Assembly (NCBI RefSeq): GCF_021018745.1
Contig: NZ_CP063845.1
Span: 2,728,001 to 2,792,000 of the forward strand
Source of the DNA: Gloeobacter morelensis MG652769
GTDB taxonomy: Bacteria; Cyanobacteriota; Cyanobacteriia; Gloeobacterales; Gloeobacteraceae
Length of the DNA stretch: 64,000 nt
Reading direction: 5' to 3'
Every line of letters begins with the position of its first letter. Positions within the stretch are counted from its first letter, which is position 1. A program made the position numbers and the translations under genes. Under the pieces are notes generated by a model. It was not told the DNA's origin and did not search any database. It worked only from the letters and a program-made list of their open reading frames with translations. Shown here one piece after another: positions 52,847-61,370 of the stretch.

Positions 52847-54991
52847 TCAAAACTTCAACTGCATACGGAGGTTGGCCACCAGGAACGCCCAGCGGTCCGC
52901 CGCTTCTTCGATGAGCTTGGCGGTCGGCTTGCCCGCCCCATGACCTGCCTTCGTCTCGATGCGAATCAACACCGGCCCTTCGCCCGCCTGCGCCGCCTGC
53001 AGCGCTGCTGTGAACTTGTAACTGTGAGCTGGCACCACCCGGTCGTCGCTCTGCGCCGTCGTCACCAAAGTCGCCGGGTAGCGTCTGCCCGCTTTCAAGT
53101 TGTGCAAAGGCGAGTAGGCGTACAACGCCTGGAACTGCTCGCGCTCTTCTGCAGAACCGTAATCCGACACCCACGCCCAGCCAATTGTGAACTTCGTAAA
53201 GCGCAACATGTCCATCACCCCCACCGCCGGCAGGGCGGCGGCGAACAACTCCGGGCGCTGGGTCATCGCAGCTCCCACCAGCAAACCGCCGTTGCTGCCG
53301 CCGCCGATGGCCAGTTTCTCCGAGGCGGTGTACTTGTGGGCAATCAGGTATTCGGCGGCGGCGATAAAGTCATCGAAGACGTTTTGTTTGTTGAGCTTGG
53401 TGCCCGCCTGGTGCCAATCCTCGCCGTACTCGCCGCCGCCGCGCAAATTGGCAACGGCGTAAAGGCCGCCCATTTCCAGCCACAGCAGGTTGGCCGGTGA
53501 AAAAGTGGGGGTGAGCGAAACGTTGAAGCCGCCGTAGCCGTAGAGGTAGGTGGGGTGGCGGGCGTTGCGGGGGGTGCCTTTTTTGTAGGTGATGAACATC
53601 GGGACGCGGGTGGCGTCCTTGCTGTGGAAGAAGACCTGCTCGGTGGTGTACTCGCCCGGGTCGAAGTCGACTTGAGGCTGGAAGAGGACGGTGCTTTTGG
53701 CCGTGGGGAGGTCGTAGCGGTAGATGGTGGTGGGGGTGGTGAAGCTGGTAAAGGCATAAAACGTCTCGCTGTCCGTGCGCTTGCCGCTAAAACCCGTGAC
53801 GGTGCCAAGGCCGGGGAAGGCCACTTCACTCAAGAACTTGCCTTTGAGATCGAAGACTTTTACCTGGCTGCGGGCGTCTTTGAGATAACGCAGGAACAAC
53901 CGTTCCCCCACGATGTCGGCGCTCTGGAGTGTAGCGTCGGTCTGGGCAACCACCTCCTGCAACTGCAGAGGTCGTGTCGTGTCGATCAGCACCAGGCGAC
54001 CGCGGGGCGCCTCTTTGTCGGTGACAAACCAAAAGCGCGGCCCGTCGTTGCCGATAAACGTGTAAGCGGCGTCGGCACCGGGCAATAGCTCCATCACCCT
54101 GTCTGAGTTGTTTTGCAGGTCTTTGTAGAAGATCCGATTTTTGGGATCGGTGCCCTGGCTGACGTTAATGACGAGGTACCGTCCGTCCTCGCTCACCTCG
54201 CCGCCGAAGCCCCACTCTTTTTGGTCTTTGCGCTCGTAGACCAGCACGTCCTGGTCCTGGGGGGTGCCCAGGCGATGGAAGTAGAGCTTCTGAAAGTAAT
54301 TGACGTCTTTAAACTGGCCGGCGGCGTTCGGCTCGTCGTAGCGGCTGTAGAAAAAGCCCTTGCCATCTTTGCTCCAGGATGCTTCAGAGAATTTGACCCA
54401 CCGGATGACGTCGGGCAGATCGCGACCGGTTGCCACTTCGCGCACGCGCCACTGCTGCCAGTCGGAGCCGGAGGCGGCGGTGCCGTAGGCCAGGTACCTG
54501 CCATCGTCGGTGATGTCGATGCCGGTGAGTGCCACCGTACCGTCTTTGGAGAGTGCATTGGGATCGAGCAGTACCCGGGGCGTTTCGCCCAACTTCGCCG
54601 CAGTGTACAGGACACTCTGGTTTTGCAGGCCGCTGTTGCGGGTGAAGAAGAACCGGCCCCCTTCGCGGTTGGGAATACCGTACTTCTCGTAGTTCCAGAT
54701 CTTGGTGAGCCGTTCTTTGAGGGGTTTGCGGTAGGGAAGGCCTTCCAGGTAAGCGAAGGTGACTTTGTTTTGCGCCTCCACCCAGGCTCTGGTTTTGGGA
54801 GAATTGGAATCTTCAAGCCAGCGGTACGGGTCAGCTACGCGGGTGCCGTGGTAGTCGTCAAATTGATCGACCCGCTCGGTAGGCGGATAATTCACGCTCG
54901 GAGCACTCGCCGCCAGATTCTGGGCAAGGGCGCCAGAAGCATCCAGCAATATCGCCAGGGCAAGAGCACCGAATCCGAACAGGGCGTTCAT
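52847..54991 (-). CDS. Exported prolyl oligopeptidase (S9A family)
   Basis: 714 residues from ATG 54991. Signal peptide MNALFGFGALALAILLDASG, cleaved near GALAQ. The N-terminal propeller starts with DDYHGTRVADPYRWLEDSNS. The catalytic domain has YGYGGFNVSLTPTFSPANLL, nucleophile Ser in IGGGSNGGLLVGAAMTQRP, Asp in TAQSDDRVVPAHS and His in ETKAGHGAGKPTAK. It cleaves short proline-containing peptides, here in the periplasm. It is a single gene, upstream of nothing on its strand. Confidence 0.96.
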   Translation of the reverse strand: MNALFGFGALALAILLDASGALAQNLAASAPSVNYPPTERVDQFDDYHGTRVADPYRWLEDSNSPKTRAWVEAQNKVTFAYLEGLPYRKPLKERLTKIWNYEKYGIPNREGGRFFFTRNSGLQNQSVLYTAAKLGETPRVLLDPNALSKDGTVALTGIDITDDGRYLAYGTAASGSDWQQWRVREVATGRDLPDVIRWVKFSEASWSKDGKGFFYSRYDEPNAAGQFKDVNYFQKLYFHRLGTPQDQDVLVYERKDQKEWGFGGEVSEDGRYLVINVSQGTDPKNRIFYKDLQNNSDRVMELLPGADAAYTFIGNDGPRFWFVTDKEAPRGRLVLIDTTRPLQLQEVVAQTDATLQSADIVGERLFLRYLKDARSQVKVFDLKGKFLSEVAFPGLGTVTGFSGKRTDSETFYAFTSFTTPTTIYRYDLPTAKSTVLFQPQVDFDPGEYTTEQVFFHSKDATRVPMFITYKKGTPRNARHPTYLYGYGGFNVSLTPTFSPANLLWLEMGGLYAVANLRGGGEYGEDWHQAGTKLNKQNVFDDFIAAAEYLIAHKYTASEKLAIGGGSNGGLLVGAAMTQRPELFAAALPAVGVMDMLRFTKFTIGWAWVSDYGSAEEREQFQALYAYSPLHNLKAGRRYPATLVTTAQSDDRVVPAHSYKFTAALQAAQAGEGPVLIRIETKAGHGAGKPTAKLIEEAADRWAFLVANLRMQLKF

Positions 54992-55061
54992 GGTCAGATC
55001 CACAGCGCGCTAGAGATCACGCTCCAGGCTAACCGAACGCCCCGCCGGACGCAAAACCACC

Positions 55062-55874
55062 CTACAATCCGGTGGAGGCTTTCTGGAAGCGGCGATTGAT
55101 CTCATCCCAGTTGAGCGTGTTCCACCAGGCGCTCAGGTAATCGGCGCGGCGGTTCTGGTACTTGAGATAGTAAGCGTGCTCCCAGACGTCGTTGCCCAAG
55201 ATCGGGTATTTGCCGTCGGTAATGGGCGAATCCTGATTGGCGGTGCTCACGATCTCAAGCTTGCCGCCGGGATTGCTCACAAGCCACACCCAACCGCTGC
55301 CGAAGCGCCTGGTGCCCGCCTCGTTAAACTGGGTCTTAAAGGCGTCGAAGCTGCCGAAGTTGGTGCGGATGGCGGCGGCGATCGGACCGGCGGGCTCGCC
55401 GCCCCCTTTGGGCTTCATGATCTCCCAGAACATCGTGTGGTTGACGTGGCCGCCGCCATTGCCGCGCACGGCGGCACGGGTGTCCTCAGGGATCTGCTTG
55501 AGATCGCGCAGGAGTTGCTCGGGCGATTTTTTTTGGAGATCCGGATACTTCTCGAGGGCTTTGTTGAGATTGTCCACGTAAGCCTGGTGGTGCTTGTCGT
55601 GGTGAAGCTTCATGGTTTCTGCGTCGATATAAGGCTCAAGAGCGCCGTAGTCGTAGGGGAGGGGGGCGAGTTTATAGGGATAGCCCGACGCCGTTGTCGA
55701 CGCCTGGGTGGCGGAGGGCATCGTGACCGAAGGCGGTTGCACCGACGGTACAGTGACGGTGGGCGGGGTGATCGTCGGTGTCGGGATGGTGATCTGGGCT
55801 TGGGCAGCTGTGGGCAACAACGCGGCAGCGGCAAGGCAAAGGGTGCCGGCCAGCGCAGATACGGAGCATTTCAT
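55062..55874 (-). CDS. Secreted Fe/Mn superoxide dismutase with Pro/Thr-rich linker
   Basis: 270 residues from ATG 55874; codons further upstream overlap other sequence and lack signal character. Signal peptide [20 protein letters not shown], then a 40-residue linker of [20 protein letters not shown]-type repeats, then a complete SOD domain. Metal ligands: His in [17 protein letters not shown], His in [14 protein letters not shown], and Asp/His in [28 protein letters not shown] and GTRRFGSGW suggest the Mn-preferring or cambialistic subgroup. It removes superoxide outside the cytoplasm. The linker may tether the enzyme to the envelope. Confidence 0.95.
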   Translation of the reverse strand: MKCSVSALAGTLCLAAAALLPTAAQAQITIPTPTITPPTVTVPSVQPPSVTMPSATQASTTASGYPYKLAPLPYDYGALEPYIDAETMKLHHDKHHQAYVDNLNKALEKYPDLQKKSPEQLLRDLKQIPEDTRAAVRGNGGGHVNHTMFWEIMKPKGGGEPAGPIAAAIRTNFGSFDAFKTQFNEAGTRRFGSGWVWLVSNPGGKLEIVSTANQDSPITDGKYPILGNDVWEHAYYLKYQNRRADYLSAWWNTLNWDEINRRFQKASTGL

Positions 55875-56070
55875 CGAGACGAACTCCTGGCAGAGTGAAC
55901 CGGCTTTTGCCCCAGGTGAACCGCAAGGGTCACGCCCGGCTAGAACATCGCCGGCAGCCTCTGGTGCTGGAGGACATCGAGCCTCACCTGTAAGCAAAAC
56001 ATCCAAAACCATCTTGCGCCTCCCCTCGGTGAAGCGATCGAGCTTTTGGTCCGCCCCCTTAAGAACCGCT

Positions 56071-56946
56071 CTACCATTCGAGGCCGAGTTGCTCGCTTTC
56101 GGCGGGGCAGTCGCGGGGAAAGGGGCGCTCTGCCAGGCCCAATTTGCGCACAAGCAGCATCGCCGACCCCGGCGAGAAACCTTCGAAATGGTTGTCAAGC
56201 AGTACATAGACGCGTTTGCCGCCTTGCGCCAGGCGCCCAACGGCCGCCGCCCACGCATCGAGGGTCTCCGTGCGGTCGAATTGCCGGTGGGTAAAGTGCT
56301 CCAGACCGTTGGATTTGGAGCCCATCAGCCGCAGATAGAGCCAGTCGGTGGGTAGCCTGTCGATCCAGGCGAGCGCCAGTGGTGTCGGTATCCAGGGGGT
56401 GTCCCCAAGGGTCAGGGCGATCCGGTGGGCCGCCAAAAGTTCGACCGTGCGCTCACTGAGCCAGGCAGGATCGCGAAATTCAACGGCAAAAGGCAAATCC
56501 GCGGGCAGATGGGGCAAAAAGCGCTCCAGCACCGCAAATTCATCCGTTGCAAATGACGGAGGCAACTGGATGAGAATCGCCGCCAATTGGACTCCCAGGG
56601 GGCGGGCGCATTCACAAAAGGCCGAAAGGGTCGCCCTTCCCCGCGCAAGGCGGTAATCGTGGGTAAGGGTGCGGGGCAACTTCAGAGTAAAGCGAAAGGT
56701 CTCAGGCACCTGGGCCGCCCAGTTCTTGACTACCCGCACCTGAGGAACCGCATAAAAGGTCGAATCGACCTCTACTAGCCCGAAAGTGCGGGCGTAATGC
56801 TCCAGTTCGCGAGCGGCGGGCAGCCTGGGCGGGTAGAACGGGGCCCTCAGATCGCCCACCGCTTCCGCAGAGGCCAACCGCCAATCCGGGTAGCGCCAGC
56901 CCTGGCAGCCGACGTAAATCAGTGTGTCCTCGGACATCAAAGCCAT
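56071..56946 (-). CDS. DUF72 family protein
   Basis: 291 residues from ATG 56946; an internal ATG at 56937 is equally possible ([14 protein letters not shown]). DUF72 landmarks: [69 protein letters not shown] and [10 protein letters not shown]. It is a TIM-barrel-like family of unknown activity found across bacteria. It is divergent from the CPBP protease gene (85-base gap) and 196 bases upstream of the SOD gene on the same strand. Confidence 0.92.
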   Translation of the reverse strand: MALMSEDTLIYVGCQGWRYPDWRLASAEAVGDLRAPFYPPRLPAARELEHYARTFGLVEVDSTFYAVPQVRVVKNWAAQVPETFRFTLKLPRTLTHDYRLARGRATLSAFCECARPLGVQLAAILIQLPPSFATDEFAVLERFLPHLPADLPFAVEFRDPAWLSERTVELLAAHRIALTLGDTPWIPTPLALAWIDRLPTDWLYLRLMGSKSNGLEHFTHRQFDRTETLDAWAAAVGRLAQGGKRVYVLLDNHFEGFSPGSAMLLVRKLGLAERPFPRDCPAESEQLGLEW

Positions 56947-57030
56947 GCCCCGGTGGAACCTGCACTTGCCTTGCTCCAGATCTTAGCTGTCGGGCTGATA
57001 GGATCGCCTGTGGTCCGTTCTTGTCGGATA

Positions 57031-57900
57031 ATGGCGACCGTCCTGCGATTTAGTGAACGCCCACTCGTTCGCATTGCACTGTTTTTGGCCGGGCTTTTGG
57101 CGCTGTGGCTGCCGGGGGTGCTGGTCTGGCTTCTTGCGACCGGGTGGCGACCGGGGATGCCCTTCGAGACGCTCAGCACCTCCCAGACCCTTGGGGCAGC
57201 CGTGGTCTTGTACGCGGCTATTCTGGCGGTGTTGTGGCTTTTGGCTCACCGCCTCGACGGCCGCTCCCTCGCCCAGTACGGCCTGGCCCGCGATTGGACC
57301 AATCTCCTCCTCGCAGGCATCGGTCTTGTCATCGGGGTGGTGGGACTCAGTCTACTGGTCGCGGCCGAAGCCGCCCTGGGCTGGGTGAGCTGGCATCCCA
57401 AAAAATTTGCCGACCTGGCCAGCTCTGTTGCCGAGGGGCTCGCGGTCGGCCTGGCGGTCGGCTTTATTGAAGAGCTGCTCTTTCGGGGCTTTTTGCTGCA
57501 AACGTTCGCCCAGCGCTACGGGGCCTGGGCGGCAGCGGTAGCGAGTGCGGCGCTGTTTGCTGCTGCGCACTTCATCAAAGCCCCCGAAATTATCCTCGCC
57601 ACCTGGCCGCAGTTTCCGGCGCTGTTTGCAGCCGGGCTGCTGCTCGCATTCGCCCGCCTGCGGGGCGCCGGCCGCCTGGGACTCGCCGTCGGACTGCACG
57701 CCGGCTGGGTGTGGACCTACTACGTCGTGAGCACCCAGGGTATGGCCCTGTACGACCGGCCCGAAGTGCCCCAGTGGCTCACTGGTCTGGGAGGACATCC
57801 CCTGGCCGGAGCTGCCGGGGTGCTGCTTTTGGCCGCCGTCGCCCTGCTGCTCGCCCGTCTGCCGCTACCCACCCTAGAAAAATTGCCGAAGCACCATTGA
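57031..57900 (+). CDS. CPBP family intramembrane glutamic protease (Rce1-like)
   Basis: 289 residues from ATG 57031, with about eight membrane helices. CPBP motifs: EELLFRGFLLQTFA (Glu-Glu-xxx-Arg), FAAAHFIKAP with the second-motif His, and VGLHAGWVWTYYV with the third. In eukaryotes the family cleaves prenylated proteins; in bacteria it is tied to peptide maturation, immunity or stress. It ends just before the PadR-type palindromes. It has no partner gene that would reveal a substrate. Confidence 0.93.
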   Translation: MATVLRFSERPLVRIALFLAGLLALWLPGVLVWLLATGWRPGMPFETLSTSQTLGAAVVLYAAILAVLWLLAHRLDGRSLAQYGLARDWTNLLLAGIGLVIGVVGLSLLVAAEAALGWVSWHPKKFADLASSVAEGLAVGLAVGFIEELLFRGFLLQTFAQRYGAWAAAVASAALFAAAHFIKAPEIILATWPQFPALFAAGLLLAFARLRGAGRLGLAVGLHAGWVWTYYVVSTQGMALYDRPEVPQWLTGLGGHPLAGAAGVLLLAAVALLLARLPLPTLEKLPKHH

Positions 57901-57906
57901 CATCTC

Positions 57907-57955
57907 TATCCAGAATGGATATACTATCCACATCGGATATATCCGATGTGGATAG
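57907..57955. promoter_or_regulatory. Operator cluster: 15-base and 32-base palindromes
   Basis: 57907-57921 is TATCCA-GAA-TGGATA. 57924-57955 is a perfect 32-base palindrome whose half is CTATCCACATCGGATA. The 15-base type recurs at 58401-58415 in front of the PadR gene with one change. All lie 10-140 bases upstream of the small gene at 58048. A dimeric PadR protein is the obvious candidate to bind. Perfect symmetry over 32 bases also allows a cruciform or RNA hairpin. Confidence 0.65.
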
Positions 57956-58047
57956 CTTCTGGAGTCGGTTGCTGAGCGCGGGCCTTCCCAGGCTCCGGCT
58001 CATCGAACCGGTCATTTGTCACTGCACCATACTTATCTGGAGAACGT

Positions 58048-58308
58048 GTGATCTTCCGTGCTTCCCGTTTTGTCGCGCCTGTCTTTTCCCCGGTCCGCCC
58101 CATCCGCTTCGACCTGGAGTGGGGGCTGCAGATTCTCCTCGCCCTCACCATCCTGGTTGCAGCCGCGTTCGGTGTGCAGCAGGCGGCAGGCCAAACGCGC
58201 CGCGCCACTCGCCCGCGCCCGGCGGGCGCAGAAGTCTACACCCTGCCTGAAGTCGTCGTCACTGCCGAGCGGCGCCGGGGTATACCGGTACGCCCCGAAG
58301 GCGACTGA
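58048..58308 (+). CDS. Small single-membrane-span protein near PadR
   Basis: 86 residues starting with GTG 58048, supported by GGAG 9 bases upstream. A basic N-terminus, one hydrophobic helix at about 27-49 (GLQILLALTILVAAAFGVQQ), then a basic Pro-rich region and LPEVVVTAERRRGIP, similar to segments that sit at the start of TonB-dependent proteins. The function is unknown. It lies between the operator cluster and the padR gene and is likely a target of PadR. Membrane or secreted location is predicted. Confidence 0.6.
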   Translation: MIFRASRFVAPVFSPVRPIRFDLEWGLQILLALTILVAAAFGVQQAAGQTRRATRPRPAGAEVYTLPEVVVTAERRRGIPVRPEGD

Positions 58309-58400
58309 AAAGCTGCGCTGTCGCTATCCGTCTTCAGCCTGCCAGGGCTTGAAGCGGTTGACGGAAAACCGTTCAGCCGATAAATTGTCCATATCAGATA

Positions 58401-58415
58401 TATCCAGAACGGATA
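58401..58415. promoter_or_regulatory. Second PadR-type site
   Basis: TATCCAGAACGGATA, one base different from 57907-57921, 14 bases before the padR start at 58430. It is immediately preceded by CCATATCAGATA, resembling the half-site of the long palindrome. Autoregulation is likely. Confidence 0.6.
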
Positions 58416-58429
58416 AAGTTCCTGTATTC

Positions 58430-58798
58430 ATGAGCATCCCTGTGCCTGACCCGAGATCGTTTTTGCCGCTGACCCCGGCGGCCTTTCATATTCTGCTTGC
58501 CCTTGCCGAGGGCGAGCGCCACGGCTACGGCATCAGCAAAGAAGTCAAAGATCGTACCGACGGCGCGGTGCGGCTGGGGCCGGGGACGCTCTACCGTTCG
58601 ATCAAGCAACTGTTGGGCGACGGGTGGATCGAAGAGTCCGACGAGCGGGCCGACCCGGACCTTGACGATCAGCGCCGCCGCTACTACCGGCTTTCGCCTC
58701 TGGGGCGGCGGATCGCCGCCGCCGAGGCCGCCCGGCTTGCGGATCTAGTCGACCTGGCCCGCGCCCGCCGACTGCTCCCTGGTACGGATCCGGCCTAG
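58430..58798 (+). CDS. PadR family transcriptional regulator
   Basis: 122 residues from ATG 58430. The winged helix PLTPAAFHILLALAEGERHG, YGISKEVKDRTDGAVRLGPG, TLYRSIKQLLGDGWIEESDE and RRRYYRLSPLGRRIAAAEAA is diagnostic for PadR. Only a short C-terminal helix for dimerisation follows, so it is a PadR-s1/s2-like short form. PadR proteins repress membrane or detoxification genes and release DNA on ligand binding. The palindromes here (TATCC-N5-GGATA) differ from the classical ATGT-N8-ACAT operator. Confidence 0.93.
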   Translation: MSIPVPDPRSFLPLTPAAFHILLALAEGERHGYGISKEVKDRTDGAVRLGPGTLYRSIKQLLGDGWIEESDERADPDLDDQRRRYYRLSPLGRRIAAAEAARLADLVDLARARRLLPGTDPA

Positions 58799-59305
58799 CC
58801 GCGATCTGCCAAATACCGGTGAAACGTTGATTTTTCGCGGGCTGAACCCCCACTTTCGCCAGAAAGTCCCGACGTGGCTGAGTTTAATCGGACTCCACCT
58901 GATATCTAAAAAAGTCCCACAGAAGCTTTTCGCCGCTGCTGTGGGACAGGATATTACGCTGCATTTTGGGAGTAAACAACCACCAGCAATACCACTGGAG
59001 GCTTCACCGCTCAACAGTTCATCGAGCGCCACGACCTGTCTACGGAGGCCGTTCGCCAGAAGCCGCACAGAGGGCATTGCGGCCATCTGCGCATCGTCTT
59101 CTAAGCGACTCAGCCACTGTATCATGCAGCCGGGGATCAAGCCTGCGGCTGTAACAGAACATTGCCTTTGCGACTGCAAAGTTTTCGGAGTTTACGATAC
59201 TGCGGTTGACATTCGCATCGAGTATTCCGTTGCGAACGAGTTTGCTGCTCTAGGATAGAGTCCAGAGCGCTGCGAAAATCATTCGACTTTTACTGGAGCA
59301 AAGCC
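58799..59305. other. About 500 bases without a clear gene
   Basis: Open frames occur on both strands; the minus-strand frame (59112-58800) has protein-like composition in SVRLLANGLRRQVVALDELL but matches no family I know and runs without plausible ribosome-binding site. It may be a decayed gene. GTCCCACAG at 58913 and CTGTGGGAC at 58940 form a 9-base inverted repeat. No further element is recognised. Confidence 0.5.
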
Positions 59306-60094
59306 ATGGTCAGCGTGCCCAAAGGAATGTCTCCTGCTCAGTACCTCGAGTGGGAGTCTTACCAGCAAATCCGGCACGAGTACGTCCACGGCGAAATTTT
59401 TGGCATGACGGGCGGCAGCATCGCCCACAACACGGTTGCCGTCAACGTCGCCAGACTCCTCGGCAACCATCTGGAGACTTCGGGAAGCCCCTGCCGGGTC
59501 TTCATCAGCGATGTTAAGGCACAGATTACCGAGGATGGCCCGTTCTACTACCCGGATGTGATGGTCACCTGCGACGAGCGTGACCGCAGCGCCATCTACA
59601 CCCTTCGCCATCCTTGTTTGATCGTCGAAGTGCTCTCCCCGACTACCGAGGCTTTTGATCGAGGGAATAAGTTCGCAGACTACCGGCGGATCGACGCACT
59701 GCAAGAGTACGTGCTTTTTGATTCACGCAAGATCGCTGTGGAACATTACCGCCGCGAGTCGGAGCGCACCTGGAAACTGATGCTCTACACCGCTGAGGAC
59801 TCTGTGCATCTAGAAAGCGTCCGCATGGATTGGACGCCCTTTAATGCAAAGCTTTACTATTGCAAGCGCTGTTGTAGCTTTGGTAGCTGGGGCATGGAGC
59901 TTTTGGCTTCGTCCACCAGGCACAAGCATCACCATCGGCACTTGTTTGCTCGGATTGATGGTTCTTCTGACTATATGCATAGGCATTCTCAAGCTCCGGC
60001 GCTAACAGTTTCTGACGGGAGCCGAAATTATTCTGCAACCAGGGAAACCTGCAGCAACTGCGCGAGGGTGGAAACGACCGCCGCCGCAAACTGA
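59306..60094 (+). CDS. Uma2 family endonuclease-like protein with lost stop codon
   Basis: The first about 175 residues are a standard Uma2 (DUF820) domain of PD-(D/E)XK type: MSPAQYLEWESYQQIRHEYV, HGEIFGMTGGSIAHNTVAVN, YYPDVMVTCDERD (Asp), CLIVEVLSPTTEAFDRGNKF (Glu...) and YRRIDALQEYVLFDS. These normally end near residue 185-190. Here the frame continues to 262 with low-complexity, Cys- and His-rich text (RHKHHHRHLF) unlike any Uma2 and overlaps the 3' end of the next gene by 67 bases. Probably a frameshift or stop loss. The physiological function of Uma2 proteins, abundant in cyanobacteria, is unknown. Confidence 0.85.
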   Translation: MVSVPKGMSPAQYLEWESYQQIRHEYVHGEIFGMTGGSIAHNTVAVNVARLLGNHLETSGSPCRVFISDVKAQITEDGPFYYPDVMVTCDERDRSAIYTLRHPCLIVEVLSPTTEAFDRGNKFADYRRIDALQEYVLFDSRKIAVEHYRRESERTWKLMLYTAEDSVHLESVRMDWTPFNAKLYYCKRCCSFGSWGMELLASSTRHKHHHRHLFARIDGSSDYMHRHSQAPALTVSDGSRNYSATRETCSNCARVETTAAAN

Positions 60095-60414
60095 GGGCGT
60101 TGCTCGTAGGCGGGTAGGCGGTTGACTTTACCGCCGGGGGTGCGCTCTAAGCCGTAGTTGCTGTTGAGGCGCAGGTGTTCTCCCCAGTCAAGCAGTTCGA
60201 TCAAGGTGTTCGTCGGTAAATCGCCCACGACCCGAAACACATAGTTAAATGTATTCTGCCGGGCGGCAGCGACGGTGGAAGGTTCTCCGTAGCAAGCTTT
60301 GAGCTTCGAGCCCACCTGCTCGACGAGGGCCGGGTCGTGCCACTCGTAAAGAAGCCGCGTGTCGAGGGTGAGGGCGAAATAAAATTCTTCGACAGAAACA
60401 AAATCCAGCTGCAT
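60028..60414 (-). CDS. Hypothetical protein, cyanobacterial
   Basis: 128 residues: MQLDFVSVEEFYFALTLDTR, LLYEWHDPALVEQVGSKLKA and FNYVFRVVGDLPTNTLIELL. It is a soluble alpha/beta protein without recognised family. Its 3' end overlaps the run-on part of the Uma2 frame by 67 bases on the opposite strand, and it diverges from the DUF2996 gene. The overlap supports the view that the Uma2 tail is artefactual, not this gene. Confidence 0.7.
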   Translation of the reverse strand: MQLDFVSVEEFYFALTLDTRLLYEWHDPALVEQVGSKLKACYGEPSTVAAARQNTFNYVFRVVGDLPTNTLIELLDWGEHLRLNSNYGLERTPGGKVNRLPAYEQRPQFAAAVVSTLAQLLQVSLVAE

Positions 60415-60521
60415 CCGCGGCCTTTGGGGCTTGGTCTTCAGTAGTTGAGACTAACAGCCCTTGCCTCGCCGCGACAATCGCGTCCACAATGACACTGGGC
60501 CACCGAACCACCAAAATCGCC

Positions 60522-61136
60522 ATGCCGGAAGAGAATCAGGCGCCGCCCGCCGAGGCCGCCACCCCGACTCCCGAAAGCCCCACCGACACCAAGGCGGCGG
60601 ATGCCACCCCGGCCCCCGATGGGGAAGCGCCCGCTCCCAAGCCGCGCCCGCCGCGCCCCCGGCCCGCCGCTGCGAGCGCAGAAGGTGTTGCCGCCGAAGC
60701 TCCGGCACCCGCCGAGGGCGGCGAAGCTCCAGCCCGGCCCGCCCGACCCAAACCCGGCGACGCCCCGGCCAAACCGCTGCCGCAGTACATCCAGGAAGAT
60801 ATCCTGCCGCTACTCGAAAAGCGTATGAAAGCAGAAGGGGCGGCCGATGTCGCACTCGCCGCCGGGGAGGCCGACTTTACCGCCACCTGGGATAACGGCA
60901 ACAAGACATTTACCATCTACTTCGACGAGGGCAACCTCGAAGGCCGCAAGACGATCGCCTACAACGAGGTCAAGTCCCCCGGCCGGGTGCTGCAGATGTT
61001 CATGCCCCCCGAGCGCGGCTTCAAAGGCGTCGACGCCAAGCAGATCGTCGTGATGATCCTGCAGCAATTTACAACAACGCTCACATGGGTCAAAAAGCAA
61101 CCGGCTGCAACCGGTGCGAAAAAACCCAAAAAGTGA
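60522..61136 (+). CDS. DUF2996 family protein with Pro/Ala-rich N-terminus
   Basis: 204 residues from ATG 60522. The N-terminal about 90 residues are Pro/Ala/Glu low-complexity (APPAEAATPTPESP, PRPPRPRPAAASAEG). The DUF2996 domain follows: YIQEDILPLLEKRMKAEGAA, FTATWDNGNKTFTIYFDEGN, VLQMFMPPERGFKGVDAKQI and VTLTWVKKQ-like end. The family is shared by cyanobacteria and plastids; homologues are linked to the photosynthetic electron chain, but the molecular role is unclear. The disordered tract may be a docking segment. Confidence 0.9.
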   Translation: MPEENQAPPAEAATPTPESPTDTKAADATPAPDGEAPAPKPRPPRPRPAAASAEGVAAEAPAPAEGGEAPARPARPKPGDAPAKPLPQYIQEDILPLLEKRMKAEGAADVALAAGEADFTATWDNGNKTFTIYFDEGNLEGRKTIAYNEVKSPGRVLQMFMPPERGFKGVDAKQIVVMILQQFTTTLTWVKKQPAATGAKKPKK

Positions 61137-61370
61137 AGTGGACCCGGGTTTTTGGACAACTCGACAGGCAATGCCCCTGCCCCCTGAACTAGTCAGCACG
61201 GCGGCATACTCAGGAGCAAGCACCGCTTAAGCGATGCTTCAAAACTGTCTCAGCCTGTGGGTCCACCTCACCTGGCTCGGCGGCCCACGGCGCAAAACTC
61301 GGGGCATAGACCGACCGGCGCTACTGGCGGAAGACGCTACGATAAATCTCTGGGAACGCCGGAGAGAAGC

